Origin: Acinetobacter sp. WU_MDCI_Axc73
Lineage (GTDB): Bacteria; Pseudomonadota; Gammaproteobacteria; Pseudomonadales; Moraxellaceae
Length of the DNA: 64,000 nt
Direction of reading: 5' to 3'
NCBI RefSeq assembly: GCF_025562455.1
Contig: NZ_JAHPRO010000001.1
Location: 124,001 to 188,000 of the forward strand
Program-made: the position numbers and the translations under genes
In this document: in pieces, positions 9,906 through 18,941 of the stretch
Numbering within the stretch: the stretch's first letter is position 1
Layout: the number at the start of each line of letters is the position of its first letter
Notes under the pieces: generated by a model
Told to the model about the DNA's origin: nothing
The model's database searches: none
The model's input: only the letters and a program-made list of their open reading frames with translations

Positions 9906-11924
9906 TTATATAGCTAAAATATGAACCAAAACAAGATCAATGGCTTTGATTGCAATAAACGGTAAAATCACGCCACCTATTCCATAAATCAGCATATTAC
10001 GGCGCAGTAATTGAGTTGCTGTCGAAGGCTTGAATTTGACACCACGCAAGGCAATCGGGATCAGTAATGGAATAATAATCGCATTGAAAATCAATGCTGC
10101 CAAAATTGCATTGTTTGGACTGGAAAGCTGCATGATATTCAGTTTTTGCATTTGTGGAATTGCGGCAGCAAACAGTGCAGGTAAGATTGCAAAGTATTTG
10201 GAGACATCATTAGCCAATGAAAAAGTGGTCAGTGCGCCCCGAGTAATAAGCTGTTGCTTACCAATTTCAACCACAGCCAAGAGTTTGGTTGGATCTGAAT
10301 CCAGATCAACCATATTCCCCGCCTCTTTAGCAGCCTGAGTGCCTGAGTTCATAGCTAAACCGATATCCGCTTGAGCCAGTGCAGGCGCATCATTGGTTCC
10401 ATCTCCCACCATTGCGACCAAATGACCTGCTTGCTGCTCTTTACGAATACATGCCAATTTATCTTCTGGCCGCGCTTCTGCAATATAATCATCAACACCT
10501 GCTTCCGCCGCAATTGCAGCAGCGGTCAATGGATTATCGCCTGTGACCATTACAGTTTTGATACCCATTTCACGTAAACGGGCAAACTTTTCTTTAATAC
10601 CGTGTTTAATCACATCCGAGAGTTCAATTACCCCTAAAATATGTTGTTGATTAGCAACCACCAACGGCGTTGCGCCTTTAGAAGCAACTTGTTCAACTCG
10701 AGCTTTTAGCTCGACATCGGCTTGCGATTGCTGAGCAAATTTTAAGATAGCATCTAACGCACCTTTACGGATCTGTTGACCATTTTCCAGATTGACACCT
10801 GAAATACGCGATGAAGCATTAAAAGCAATAAATTCAGCATTTTTAGGCTCAATCACTTGCAAGCCTTGTTCTCTTGCCAGTTTAACAATGGATTTACCTT
10901 CTGGAGTTGGATCAGCCAAAGAACCCATCCAAGCTGCCATTCTTAGATCAGCCTCAGAAACCGATGTCAGTGGATAAAATGCTGTCGCTTGACGGTCACC
11001 ATAGGTAATCGTTCCTGTTTTATCCAAAAGCAAGACATCAATATCACCCGCAACTTCAACAGCCTTACCAGATTTTGCTAGAACATTGGCTTTGAGTGCT
11101 CGATTCATACCCGCGATGCCTATTGCTGGCAGTAAACCGCCAATGGTAGTCGGAATCAAACAAACCAATAACGCGACTAAAACCACTGGACTGATACTGA
11201 TATGCAAATAGCGAGCAATAAAAGGTAAACTAATAACCACCATGACAAAAGTCAGTGTCATCACCAAGAGTAAAATACCCAATGCGATCTCATTTGGGGT
11301 TTTTTGACGATTTGAACCTTCCACTAATGCAATCATTCGATCTAAAAAGCTATTGCCCGAATCCGCTGTAATTTGCACGATGATGCGATCAGTCAAGACT
11401 TTGGTTCCACCAATCACACCTGATCGATCTGTACCTGCCTCGCGCAAAACAGGCGCAGACTCACCTGTGACTGCCGCTTCATTGATGGTGGCAAAGCCCT
11501 CAATGATTTCACCATCAGCTGGAATTAATTGACCTGCATAAACTTCGATAAGATCATGAATTTTCAGCTGAGTTGCCGCAATTTCATGTGTTGTACGATT
11601 CTGTAATGACTCCAGTTTTCGTGCGACCAGATTATGTCGCGCCTGACGCAATGAAGAAGCCTGTCCACGACCTCTGGCTTCTGCAATCGCTTCTGCATAG
11701 TTGGCAAACAGTACAGTGATGAACAAAATTACGGTCACTAGAGTACCAAACAGCCATTCGGTATAACCTGCCACTGTACTAAAAGCAGTAATCAGTGTAC
11801 CGAGCCACACGATTCCCATGACTGGATTTTTTAACATATGTTGAGGCAATAATTTGACAAACGCGCTTTTAATCGCTTCGAGGTGCTGTTGACTTATTTG
11901 ATGTGACTGGATTTGAGTTGACAT
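9906..11924 (-). CDS. kdpB: Potassium-transporting P-type ATPase subunit KdpB
   Basis: 672 residues. P-type ATPase hallmarks are present: actuator motif TGESAPV, phosphorylation site DKTGTITYGD, hinge MVGDGTNDAPAL, and about seven membrane segments. This is the ATP-hydrolysing subunit of the high-affinity potassium pump. It sits 12 bases after kdpA and 10 before kdpC. Confidence 0.97.
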   Translation of the reverse strand: MSTQIQSHQISQQHLEAIKSAFVKLLPQHMLKNPVMGIVWLGTLITAFSTVAGYTEWLFGTLVTVILFITVLFANYAEAIAEARGRGQASSLRQARHNLVARKLESLQNRTTHEIAATQLKIHDLIEVYAGQLIPADGEIIEGFATINEAAVTGESAPVLREAGTDRSGVIGGTKVLTDRIIVQITADSGNSFLDRMIALVEGSNRQKTPNEIALGILLLVMTLTFVMVVISLPFIARYLHISISPVVLVALLVCLIPTTIGGLLPAIGIAGMNRALKANVLAKSGKAVEVAGDIDVLLLDKTGTITYGDRQATAFYPLTSVSEADLRMAAWMGSLADPTPEGKSIVKLAREQGLQVIEPKNAEFIAFNASSRISGVNLENGQQIRKGALDAILKFAQQSQADVELKARVEQVASKGATPLVVANQQHILGVIELSDVIKHGIKEKFARLREMGIKTVMVTGDNPLTAAAIAAEAGVDDYIAEARPEDKLACIRKEQQAGHLVAMVGDGTNDAPALAQADIGLAMNSGTQAAKEAGNMVDLDSDPTKLLAVVEIGKQQLITRGALTTFSLANDVSKYFAILPALFAAAIPQMQKLNIMQLSSPNNAILAALIFNAIIIPLLIPIALRGVKFKPSTATQLLRRNMLIYGIGGVILPFIAIKAIDLVLVHILAI

Positions 11925-11936
11925 AATTACTCCTCC

Positions 11937-13634
11937 TTAAACTAACTGCATACTGAGATAGTCCGCAATTGGCCCAAGGACTAGAATCGGCATAAATTGC
12001 AACAAGGTTAAAGTGATGACGACTGCAATTAAGGTCAATGAAAAGGTGGGGGTTTCTACTTTTAAACTTCCCGAACTTTCAGGAGCCTGACGCTTTTGTG
12101 CAAGACGAACAGCTATCATGAGAGGAATAATCAAGGCTGGAAAACGTCCCAGTAATAAAACTGCACTACAGCTTAAATTCCACCAGATTGTGTTATCACC
12201 CAAGCCTTCAAAACCCGAACCATTATTGGCAAATGCAGATACATATTCATAAAACACCTGACTAATTCCATGCGCGCCTGCATTGCTAATACCCGATATC
12301 GCAGGATTAATCAGCGTGATTGCGGTAAAAGCTAAAATCACAATCGGCTGTAGCAAAATCAGAATAGCCAATAACTTAATTTCAGCCGCTTCAATTTTAC
12401 GACCAAATAATTCAGGGGTACGTCCTGTCATTAACCCAGCAATAAACACTGTAAGTAACAAATAAACGATAAATTGCTGTAAACCGCATCCAATCCCGCC
12501 CCAGATGGCATTGATCAACATATTGCTCAGAGCAACCAATCCAGTTAATGGTGCAGATGAGTCATGCATCATATCGACCGAACCATTGTTTACCTGCGTG
12601 GTAACTGCTGCCCATAATGCAGAAGATGCAGCACCAAAGCGTTGTTCTTTACCTTCCATGACTGTGATTTGATGTGCTGTTGCAGATAAACTTTCTGACC
12701 AAATTGATGCGGTCGCAGAAAGGACAGACATCAACAACATGGTTCCGAATACAAACACGGCAAAGCGTTTACGTTGAGTGAAATATCCCACCATAAAAAT
12801 CAATGAGACTGGAATGAGAAGAATTGCCAACATTTCTAAAAAATTTGAAAATGGTGTGGGATTTTCTAGCGGCACACTACTATTTGGTCCATACCAGCCA
12901 CCGCCATTGCTACCTAATTGTTTGATTGCCACCATAGGCGCTACAGGGCCGAGTGGTATCTTTTGTATTTGTTTTTCTACAGAATGATCCAGCACTTGTA
13001 CTTCTGGACCACCTTGAAAAGTCGCAGGAACCCCCTGCCAATTCAACAACAATGACCAGATTAAACACAATGGCGTTAAAAAACGAACAGTTGGACGGAC
13101 TAAATCAGCCCAGTAATTGCCCAATTGAATAGAATTTGAAGTTAAATTTTCATTGCGTTTTTCTTGAAGAAAAAAAGCCCGTAGTGTAGCTACCGCCAAA
13201 GCCAAGCCCATCATCGGCGTGATTACCTGCAAACCCACGATTGCTGTCATTTGTGAAAAATAAGAGAGTTGTGCCTGACCTGAGTAATGTTGTTGATTGG
13301 TATTAGTTAAAAAAGAAATAGTGGTGTGTAAAGCCAAATCCCAACTCATATTAGGGGCTTGATTTGGATTTAATGGCAGCCATGCTTGCGTCATAAAAAT
13401 GCAAGTTGATAAAACCAATAACACCACACAACTCAATAAAAAAGCCGTAACATAATGACGTAGTGTCATTTGTTGATTGGGTATTATTCCTAGAACTTTA
13501 TAAATCAGTCTTTCGATCCAACCAAATATGGCATCAGATTTCATCGGCTGATTCGCCATGACCTTCGCCAGATATTTACCCAACGGCCATGCTAAAACAA
13601 TGACAAATGTAAGTAATAAATAAAGTTCTAGCAT
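11937..13634 (-). CDS. kdpA: Potassium-transporting ATPase channel-like subunit KdpA
   Basis: 565 residues from ATG 13634, chosen because an AGAGGA ribosome-binding site lies eight bases upstream; a longer reading starting at 13655 has none. Ten or so membrane segments. The four selectivity-filter loops are recognisable as SFLTNTNQQ, QLGSNGGGWYG, FANNGSGFEG and LLGRFPALI. KdpA binds and conducts K+ in the KdpFABC complex. No typical KdpF peptide was found upstream. Confidence 0.95.
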   Translation of the reverse strand: MLELYLLLTFVIVLAWPLGKYLAKVMANQPMKSDAIFGWIERLIYKVLGIIPNQQMTLRHYVTAFLLSCVVLLVLSTCIFMTQAWLPLNPNQAPNMSWDLALHTTISFLTNTNQQHYSGQAQLSYFSQMTAIVGLQVITPMMGLALAVATLRAFFLQEKRNENLTSNSIQLGNYWADLVRPTVRFLTPLCLIWSLLLNWQGVPATFQGGPEVQVLDHSVEKQIQKIPLGPVAPMVAIKQLGSNGGGWYGPNSSVPLENPTPFSNFLEMLAILLIPVSLIFMVGYFTQRKRFAVFVFGTMLLMSVLSATASIWSESLSATAHQITVMEGKEQRFGAASSALWAAVTTQVNNGSVDMMHDSSAPLTGLVALSNMLINAIWGGIGCGLQQFIVYLLLTVFIAGLMTGRTPELFGRKIEAAEIKLLAILILLQPIVILAFTAITLINPAISGISNAGAHGISQVFYEYVSAFANNGSGFEGLGDNTIWWNLSCSAVLLLGRFPALIIPLMIAVRLAQKRQAPESSGSLKVETPTFSLTLIAVVITLTLLQFMPILVLGPIADYLSMQLV

Positions 13635-13756
13635 GACAAAATCCTCTGTAAGCAACAGAGATTAATCATCTGAAATATGAATAATGATTGAAGACTTTTT
13701 AGACTTTGCCCTTCGAGTGTAGAGCTAAAAATGCTACCGACATAGACGCTAGACAT
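13628..13756 (-). CDS. Possible 42-residue leader ORF upstream of kdpA
   Basis: A short reading frame (MSSVYVGSIFSS...) begins at ATG 13756 with a CAGGA-like site eight bases upstream, and its TAG stop overlaps the first codons of kdpA. It does not look like KdpF, which is a single hydrophobic helix of about 29 residues. It could be a coupled leader peptide or chance. Low confidence. Confidence 0.2.
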   Translation of the reverse strand: MSSVYVGSIFSSTLEGQSLKSLQSLFIFQMINLCCLQRILSC

Positions 13757-13814
13757 TATTATATTCCTGAAATTGAAACGGATTTCCCGAATCTCAGTAT
13801 GCGTATAATGTCCG

Positions 13815-13839
13815 TAAACTCTCTATTGCCGAGAGTTTA
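13815..13839. repeat. Perfect 9-bp inverted repeat in the kdp promoter region
   Basis: TAAACTCTC (13815-13823) and GAGAGTTTA (13831-13839) are perfect inverted copies around a 7-base loop. No T-tract follows on either strand, so it is unlikely to be a terminator. It lies between the candidate KdpE repeat and the kdpA start. Confidence 0.5.
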
Positions 13840-13843
13840 ACTG

Positions 13844-13861
13844 GCGTAAATTTTGCGTAAA
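13844..13861 (-). promoter_or_regulatory. Candidate KdpE-binding direct repeat upstream of kdpA
   Basis: On the minus strand the heptamer TTTACGC occurs twice with 11-base spacing (13861-13855 and 13850-13844, separated by AAAA). The E. coli KdpE site is also a T-rich direct repeat of TTTA-type half-sites. A possible minus-strand -10 box CATTAT (13810-13805) would place the repeat at roughly -46 to -63, as expected for an activator. Binding is inferred. Confidence 0.45.
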
Positions 13862-13914
13862 TTTATTAAAAGGAAAAAATTAAAATGATTTCGCCATAAC
13901 GCTATACCAACGAA

Positions 13915-14370
13915 TTACAAATTGGCTTTCGTTGGCAGATTAAAATTAAATTTAGGAAAACAATAGTCTAGACTCTGAAACGCGGGATCAGGCCAAAGCT
14001 CATAAAGTGGAATTTTAACATCCAAGGCCAGTGGTAACTTTTTCGGATTAAATTGCATTTTATTTAAATCCATCCCAAAGGCGATCAAATCAATATCCAG
14101 AGAAATATGATGCGATGGACGAATACGTCCAGATTTTGCCTCTAATTGCTTCAGGGCTACTTCAATCTGTGATTTAGTTTTGGAAGTTTTTAATAAACAG
14201 GCTGAATTCCAGTAGTCTGCTCCGACTCCATCACGACATGGAATTTGATAGACATGCGAAAACTGCACCTCCCCCCATGATCGAATAGTTTGATAGGCAG
14301 TTTGAAAATGTTGTTCTGGATCAAGATTACTCGCCAGTGCTAGGGCGAAAATCGTTTCGTTGGCGTTCAA
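13915..14370 (-). CDS. folK: 2-amino-4-hydroxy-6-hydroxymethyldihydropteridine diphosphokinase
   Basis: 151 residues. The family features are the N-terminal ALASNLDPEQHF and the catalytic acidic motif SLDIDLIAFG, where the two Asp bind Mg-ATP. The enzyme pyrophosphorylates 6-hydroxymethyl-dihydropterin in folate synthesis. Its start overlaps the end of folB by 44 bases, suggesting translational coupling between consecutive pathway steps. Confidence 0.9.
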   Translation of the reverse strand: MNANETIFALALASNLDPEQHFQTAYQTIRSWGEVQFSHVYQIPCRDGVGADYWNSACLLKTSKTKSQIEVALKQLEAKSGRIRPSHHISLDIDLIAFGMDLNKMQFNPKKLPLALDVKIPLYELWPDPAFQSLDYCFPKFNFNLPTKANL

Positions 14371-14707
14371 GGCGAATTCCTACAGAATTGGCTTCTGCAA
14401 TAATGGCAGGCTTACGAATGGTAATAATAATAGATTGAATCGATGAAAACGTCTCGAAAAGCACTTGCAAAACCAATTGAGCCGCATGCTCAATCAATTT
14501 AGGTTGTGCTTTTTGAATGGTATGAGCAGCAAGTTCACAGATTTGAGCATAATTTAAGGTATGCTCTAGGTCATCTGATTTTGCTGCTTGGCTCAAATCA
14601 ACATGAACGGTTAAATCCAGCATTAAAGGTTGAATAATTTGCCGTTCCCAATTGAAACAACCAATCACGGTATTTACCTTTAAACCTTCAATAACAATGG
14701 CATCCAT
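14327..14707 (-). CDS. folB: Dihydroneopterin aldolase
   Basis: 126 residues from ATG 14707; a TTG-initiated extension to 14722 lacks a ribosome-binding site. The sequence has the DHNA features IEGLKVNTVIGCFNWER near the N-terminus, NYAQICELA in the middle and a C-terminal IRKPAIIAEANSVGIRLER. It converts dihydroneopterin to 6-hydroxymethyl-dihydropterin, the substrate of FolK encoded immediately downstream. Confidence 0.92.
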   Translation of the reverse strand: MDAIVIEGLKVNTVIGCFNWERQIIQPLMLDLTVHVDLSQAAKSDDLEHTLNYAQICELAAHTIQKAQPKLIEHAAQLVLQVLFETFSSIQSIIITIRKPAIIAEANSVGIRLERQRNDFRPSTGE

Positions 14708-14724
14708 GATGATCCAACTCAAAA

Positions 14725-16032
14725 TTAATGTTTAAACATCGATTGTGGCTCTATAGTTTGAACCATTTTCAAACGCTGGTCTGCATAAATATCGGTATAT
14801 GGTGCGAGGACGCGCATAAAACGATCAAAATATAGCATTTGTTTAAACAACAGTGCAAAATCACGCGGAAATTTGATCCCGTGACGCTCTCCCACAGCCA
14901 CCATATCCAGCATAATGTCGTTTAAATCAGATGGTTTCGATGTCAAAATTTCCTGAGGATCGGCAAGTAAAACGCCACTAAATAAACGCTCAAGATCACG
15001 CGCCAAAACATGAGTATCAATCTTGGTATGGGTCATGCCCATTTTCAGCATATTTTCAGCCATCGCGGTGTAATCAGTTTTTTGCAGGGCATCCATAAAG
15101 GCTAAACATGCTGTCCAGACTTCAGGATTAAGTTGACCCACGATACCAAAATCAATAAAACCAATACGACCATCTTCAAGCAACATGAGATTACCCGCAT
15201 GCAAATCTGCATGAAAGCTCTTACACAGCATTAAACTTCCAAACCATGTGTTCATCGCAGTAATTAAGACTTGTGACGGATCTTTGGCATATTTTTTTAC
15301 TACTTCAAAATCAGTTAAAGACACGCCATATAAACGCTCCATGGTCAGGACACGACGCGTTGAAAATTGATGATAAACTTTCGGAGCAGTGGCTGCCTGA
15401 TTATTGGTGATTTGAAGATATTCTACAAAATCATCGAGATTCTGAGCTTCTTCAATAAAATCTACCTCACGTACCATCCTAGTCTTAATTTCATCTACAA
15501 TTTCAGAAAGTGAGGCAAACTTGACCTTTGGAATCGCTTTTTCCAGCATTTTGGTGGCCCAATGCACCACGTTCAAATCGGTATATAAAATCGTTTCGAC
15601 ACCAGGTTTTTGCACTTTAATGACAACATTTTCGCCTGTAGTGAGTTTCGCTGCATGCACTTGAGCAATAGATGCAGAAGCCAAAGGGGTTTCATCAATT
15701 GATGCAAAAATTTCATCAAGATTACGACCAGCAAACTCGATTGCTAAAACTTCTTGAATATAGCTAAAGGGTAAAGTCGGCGTTTGATCCAGACAACCCT
15801 GAAACTCTTCTACATATTCACGTGGAAATAGTGAAGGTGTACTGGCAATGAATTGACCGAGTTTAATATAAGTTGAACCCAAAGACTCAAAGGTTTCGCG
15901 CATGAGTTTGGCATTACTTGGCTTTTCAGTCGCATATTTAATACCCGCTTTAGCAGCGACTACGGCTGTTTCGCCTATACGAGCTACGGAACGTAACCCG
16001 TCAAACAAAATATTTTTTTTCATATCATTCAA
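14725..16032 (-). CDS. ABC1/UbiB-family atypical kinase-like protein (first of two)
   Basis: 435 residues. The ABC1 signature KLGQFIAS and the downstream PLASASIAQVHAAKL replace the usual kinase glycine-rich loop; a nucleotide-binding Lys is in VVIKVQKPG, the catalytic region reads HADLHAGNLML and the metal motif FIDFGIVG. Such proteins support ubiquinone synthesis or lipid homeostasis as ATPases. There are no obvious C-terminal transmembrane helices of the UbiB type, so it is not named ubiB. folB follows after 17 bases. The start may instead be ATG 16023. Confidence 0.8.
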   Translation of the reverse strand: MNDMKKNILFDGLRSVARIGETAVVAAKAGIKYATEKPSNAKLMRETFESLGSTYIKLGQFIASTPSLFPREYVEEFQGCLDQTPTLPFSYIQEVLAIEFAGRNLDEIFASIDETPLASASIAQVHAAKLTTGENVVIKVQKPGVETILYTDLNVVHWATKMLEKAIPKVKFASLSEIVDEIKTRMVREVDFIEEAQNLDDFVEYLQITNNQAATAPKVYHQFSTRRVLTMERLYGVSLTDFEVVKKYAKDPSQVLITAMNTWFGSLMLCKSFHADLHAGNLMLLEDGRIGFIDFGIVGQLNPEVWTACLAFMDALQKTDYTAMAENMLKMGMTHTKIDTHVLARDLERLFSGVLLADPQEILTSKPSDLNDIMLDMVAVGERHGIKFPRDFALLFKQMLYFDRFMRVLAPYTDIYADQRLKMVQTIEPQSMFKH

Positions 16033-16070
16033 TGTGATTTGGTTTATCGAGGCAGTGTATCAAACTTCAT

Positions 16071-16856
16071 TTAGTTTACCGATAAACTTGCCTGACAAAT
16101 TGGACAATTTGTATCTTTTTCAAAATGCAAAATACGCTGTTTCAGAGTTAAACCATCCCAAAGTAACAGTTTACTTTTTAAAGGGCTTAAATTTAAACCT
16201 AAAAACAGTAGAGCGTGATGAGCTTGTAATGACGCCATCATGACAGGAGTCGTGGCAAGTACGCCTGATTCAGCACAGCCTAATCCTTCATTGCTATGTT
16301 GTTCTTTAGGAAATAAACATTCATAACAAGCCGAATCTGCATCTACCATAAATAACTGCCCCTGAAAGCCTATGGCCGAAGCACTAATTAAGGGAACTGA
16401 AAACTTTTTACTGGCAACATTGACTAAATATCGTGTGCTGAAGTTATCACAACCATCCAGCACCAAGTCCTGCTGTTGCAGCAGCTTATCGATATTCGTG
16501 TCATCCAGACGTTCTGTTAAATAATCGATTTGAATATAGGGATTAATCTGACTCAGCCTTTTTGCTAAAACTTCAGCTTTATACTGCCCTAAATCTTGCG
16601 GTGTAAACGCAATTTGACGTTGTAGATTACTCACTTCGATTATATCTGGATCAATAATCGTCAGTTTTCCAACACCTGCCCGAGCCAGTAATTCAGCACT
16701 GGTACAGCCAATGCCGCCCGCACCTACAATCAAAACATTGGCAAGTTTTAATCTTTCCTGAGCTTCTATATCCCAACCATCTAGTAAAATCTGACGGCTA
16801 TATAGATGCATTTCACTATCACTCAGTTCCAACTCAGAATTTGGCAGATCAGTCAC
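16071..16856 (-). CDS. MoeB/ThiF/HesA-type sulfur-carrier adenylyltransferase
   Basis: 261 residues from a GTG start at 16856. The nucleotide-binding motif GAGGIGC is at residues 45-51, LQRQIAFTPQDLGQYKA follows, and two Cys pairs (CYEC and CPIC) should bind zinc. The enzyme adenylates the C-terminal glycine of a small ubiquitin-like sulfur carrier (MoaD or ThiS). No partner carrier is adjacent, so molybdopterin versus thiamine cannot be decided here. Length and zinc Cys favour MoeB. Confidence 0.8.
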   Translation of the reverse strand: MTDLPNSELELSDSEMHLYSRQILLDGWDIEAQERLKLANVLIVGAGGIGCTSAELLARAGVGKLTIIDPDIIEVSNLQRQIAFTPQDLGQYKAEVLAKRLSQINPYIQIDYLTERLDDTNIDKLLQQQDLVLDGCDNFSTRYLVNVASKKFSVPLISASAIGFQGQLFMVDADSACYECLFPKEQHSNEGLGCAESGVLATTPVMMASLQAHHALLFLGLNLSPLKSKLLLWDGLTLKQRILHFEKDTNCPICQASLSVN

Positions 16857-16947
16857 GTATTTATGCTCATCGATATTTAACTATTGTGTATTATAAAAAG
16901 AATAGTGGGTCACTTAATATTTTATCTCATTAAATTTTGAGAAAATG

Positions 16948-16974
16948 AACAAGGGCACCCAAGCAGCCCCTGTT
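16948..16974 (-). terminator. Hairpin after ppa, possible weak terminator
   Basis: AACAAGGGC (16948-16956) pairs with GCCCCTGTT (16966-16974) with one G-U pair. The T-run on the minus strand is poor, so termination is uncertain. Confidence 0.35.
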
Positions 16975-16993
16975 TTATCAGATATATGATGAT

Positions 16994-17533
16994 TTAAATA
17001 TCTTCATGGGGTTCATAAGCCGCAACGGACTTTCTGATTTCTTCCTGTGCCTCAGCCAAGTCACCCCAGCCTTTAAATTTAACCCATTTCTCAGGTTCAA
17101 TGTCTTTGTAATGTTCAAAAAAATGCTGAATACGCGCTAAACTTGAAGATGGTAAATCGTCCAGACACTGAACATCTTCATATAAGGAACTTAGTTTACT
17201 ATGCGGCACAGCAATAATTTTCGCATCAATGCCGTGTTCATCTTCCATATACATAATGCCCACTGGACGACTGCGAATAACGCTACCACTTAATACTGGA
17301 TAAGGCGCAAAAACCAGTACATCCAACGGATCACCATCGTCACTTAATGTTTGCGGAATATAACCATAATTCTCAGGATAGCTCATGGCTGTAAATAAAA
17401 ACCGATCTACAAACAGTGCATCACACTCTTTATTGACTTCATATTTAATCGGCAAGCTATCTTTAGCAATTTCAATGATGGTATAAAAATCATCAGGAGG
17501 ATTAATCCCTGCACTTACATTTTTAAAACTCAT
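16994..17533 (-). CDS. ppa: Inorganic pyrophosphatase (family I)
   Basis: 179 residues, the usual size. The active-site motif DDGDPLD lies at residues 65-71, with MSYPENYGYIPQT just before it and EDEHGIDAKIIAVP later. The cytosolic enzyme hydrolyses pyrophosphate with Mg2+ and drives biosynthetic reactions. A short reading frame of unknown function ends one base before its start codon. Confidence 0.97.
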   Translation of the reverse strand: MSFKNVSAGINPPDDFYTIIEIAKDSLPIKYEVNKECDALFVDRFLFTAMSYPENYGYIPQTLSDDGDPLDVLVFAPYPVLSGSVIRSRPVGIMYMEDEHGIDAKIIAVPHSKLSSLYEDVQCLDDLPSSSLARIQHFFEHYKDIEPEKWVKFKGWGDLAEAQEEIRKSVAAYEPHEDI

Positions 17534-17534
17534 T

Positions 17535-17678
17535 TTATTCTCCCGACCAGATTAGGCCAAACTTCACACTAAGCTTCACATAAAATAATCCAAGCTCAAA
17601 TTCTTTTAGATAAGCAAATAATTGCTCAGACTCTTGTACCGTAAATATAATCTGAATCAAAACTGGCTGTTCTATCAT
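17535..17678 (-). CDS. Small ORF of unknown function immediately upstream of ppa
   Basis: A 47-residue frame from ATG 17678 (MIEQPVLIQIIFTVQESEQL...) that stops one base before ppa. A weak AGG lies about 11 bases upstream. The predicted order strand, helix, strand (VLIQIIFTV, then ESEQLFAYLKE) looks like a real fold fragment, but no family is recognised. Its start overlaps the stop of the preceding open frame (17675-17869). Confidence 0.35.
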   Translation of the reverse strand: MIEQPVLIQIIFTVQESEQLFAYLKEFELGLFYVKLSVKFGLIWSGE

Positions 17679-17869
17679 TTCAAAAAACCTGCTAAATGAA
17701 AATTACCACAATGATCCAGCCATTCATGACCATTAACCATTGTAGCACCACGCAAATTCCATTTTTTGCGACATCCAATAACCAGCGGTGAAACGAGATC
17801 CCCTGCTGAGTCACGTTTAATTGGGAATAAAAAGTAATTTGCTATCCTTACATTTTTTCTCGCTCTTTT
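17675..17869 (-). pseudogene. Open coding-like remnant of unknown origin
   Basis: A frame open from about 17869 to a TGA at 17675-17677 reads like protein (GDLVSPLVIGCRKKWN, then VNGHEWLDHCGNF) but has no plausible start near its beginning; the first ATG is 17740, leaving 21 residues. The TGA overlaps the ATG of the next small ORF. It may be the end of a truncated gene. No family is recognised. Confidence 0.3.
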
Positions 17870-18281
17870 TTAAAAGTTAAAGGTGTTTTTATTTTTGGAT
17901 AAGCGTCATACATCCAAAGGATGAAATATTTTAAAGCGACTTATTAGAAACACTTTTTCAGCAACAAAGTTGAATATTGCTTTCATTATTGACTCCAATT
18001 TTGAAAATCAGAGCAAGCATCTACGCCCTATAATCTATCAGAAGTTCGTAGGTATGTTGAGTCATTATGACGGTTTGTATAAGGGAAAATTCCAACTGCT
18101 TTTGATCATTAATATAGCTAAAAAACTAAAATGTGGAGATCTTTTCACGTATTTATAACAATTTCATGTGCTTTAAAATTGTACTTTCAGCAAATTCATT
18201 TAAACTAAATTTGACATGAAGACAGCTTTCAACCCTGTCTTATTAATACTTCTTCTTTTTTGGTAGAGAACCTCTAAACCG
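17870..18281. other. Intergenic stretch without supported gene
   Basis: AT-rich. A 62-codon plus-strand frame at 17970-18158 has no ribosome-binding site and no recognisable content. Nothing else stands out. Confidence 0.4.
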
Positions 18282-18587
18282 ATGAGCTATAAACACAACA
18301 ATCTTTTTGCAATGCGCGAAAATTATTGGAATGATGCAGATTCAGGCCACGTTAAAGTTGAGAAACAGTATTTTTGTGATGCCTTGACCAATCATGGCGT
18401 TTTTGAAAACGCATCACTTGAAGATGCGAAATATTTCTTCTTTACTTTACCAAGCATTATTATTGTCAAAGGGTATGCTTTAGGCTTTATGCACCAGTCA
18501 GTTCAAGCCATGATTGATCAGCATATTTTAAGCCATGTTAATCAATTAAAAATGCGTGAGAGTCTTAAAATCAAGTTTCGTATGTAG
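18282..18587 (+). CDS. Conserved-looking hypothetical protein, 101 residues
   Basis: Starts at ATG 18282. The product is soluble and mixed charged/aromatic (MRENYWNDADSGHVKVE), with no membrane segment or signal peptide and no family I recognise. Codon use resembles neighbouring genes and it stands alone between two intergenic regions, so it is probably real. Confidence 0.55.
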   Translation: MSYKHNNLFAMRENYWNDADSGHVKVEKQYFCDALTNHGVFENASLEDAKYFFFTLPSIIIVKGYALGFMHQSVQAMIDQHILSHVNQLKMRESLKIKFRM

Positions 18588-18941
18588 GTGATAAATTGAT
18601 TTATTAGGCTTCTCTGCTAATGAGTCAAATTCTTTTTTATTTTTCTCCTATTTATAACTATAGCGAAAATCAAAAGTGACATGTAAAAACTCCCACCTAT
18701 TGTTCCGCAATGCAAGGTATTTGCTTGTCTATTTATTTCAAAAGAATGCAAAGTTCGAACAGATCACACTAAAAATTGAGCAAACCATATACTTACGCCG
18801 CTTAATTTGAATGTTTTTTGTACTATTTAAAAAATTTCAGATAAACATTTTTTCACTCTAACTGTTTTAATACGGTCATAGCATGTAATATTCGCTACAA
18901 TTATACTCATTGACTCTGCATGACTTTAGCAAGGATTTTAT
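18588..18941. other. Intergenic region upstream of the second ABC1 gene
   Basis: 354 AT-rich bases with no supported gene or strong hairpin. It should contain the promoter for the gene at 18942, but no convincing -35/-10 pair was identified. Confidence 0.4.

Noticed and set aside
13635..13756. kdpF gene
   Set aside because: The only frame here is not a single hydrophobic helix of about 29 residues, so kdpF is not called.
17970..18158. A 62-codon plus-strand frame
   Set aside because: No ribosome-binding site, no recognisable content and poor codon use; probably chance.
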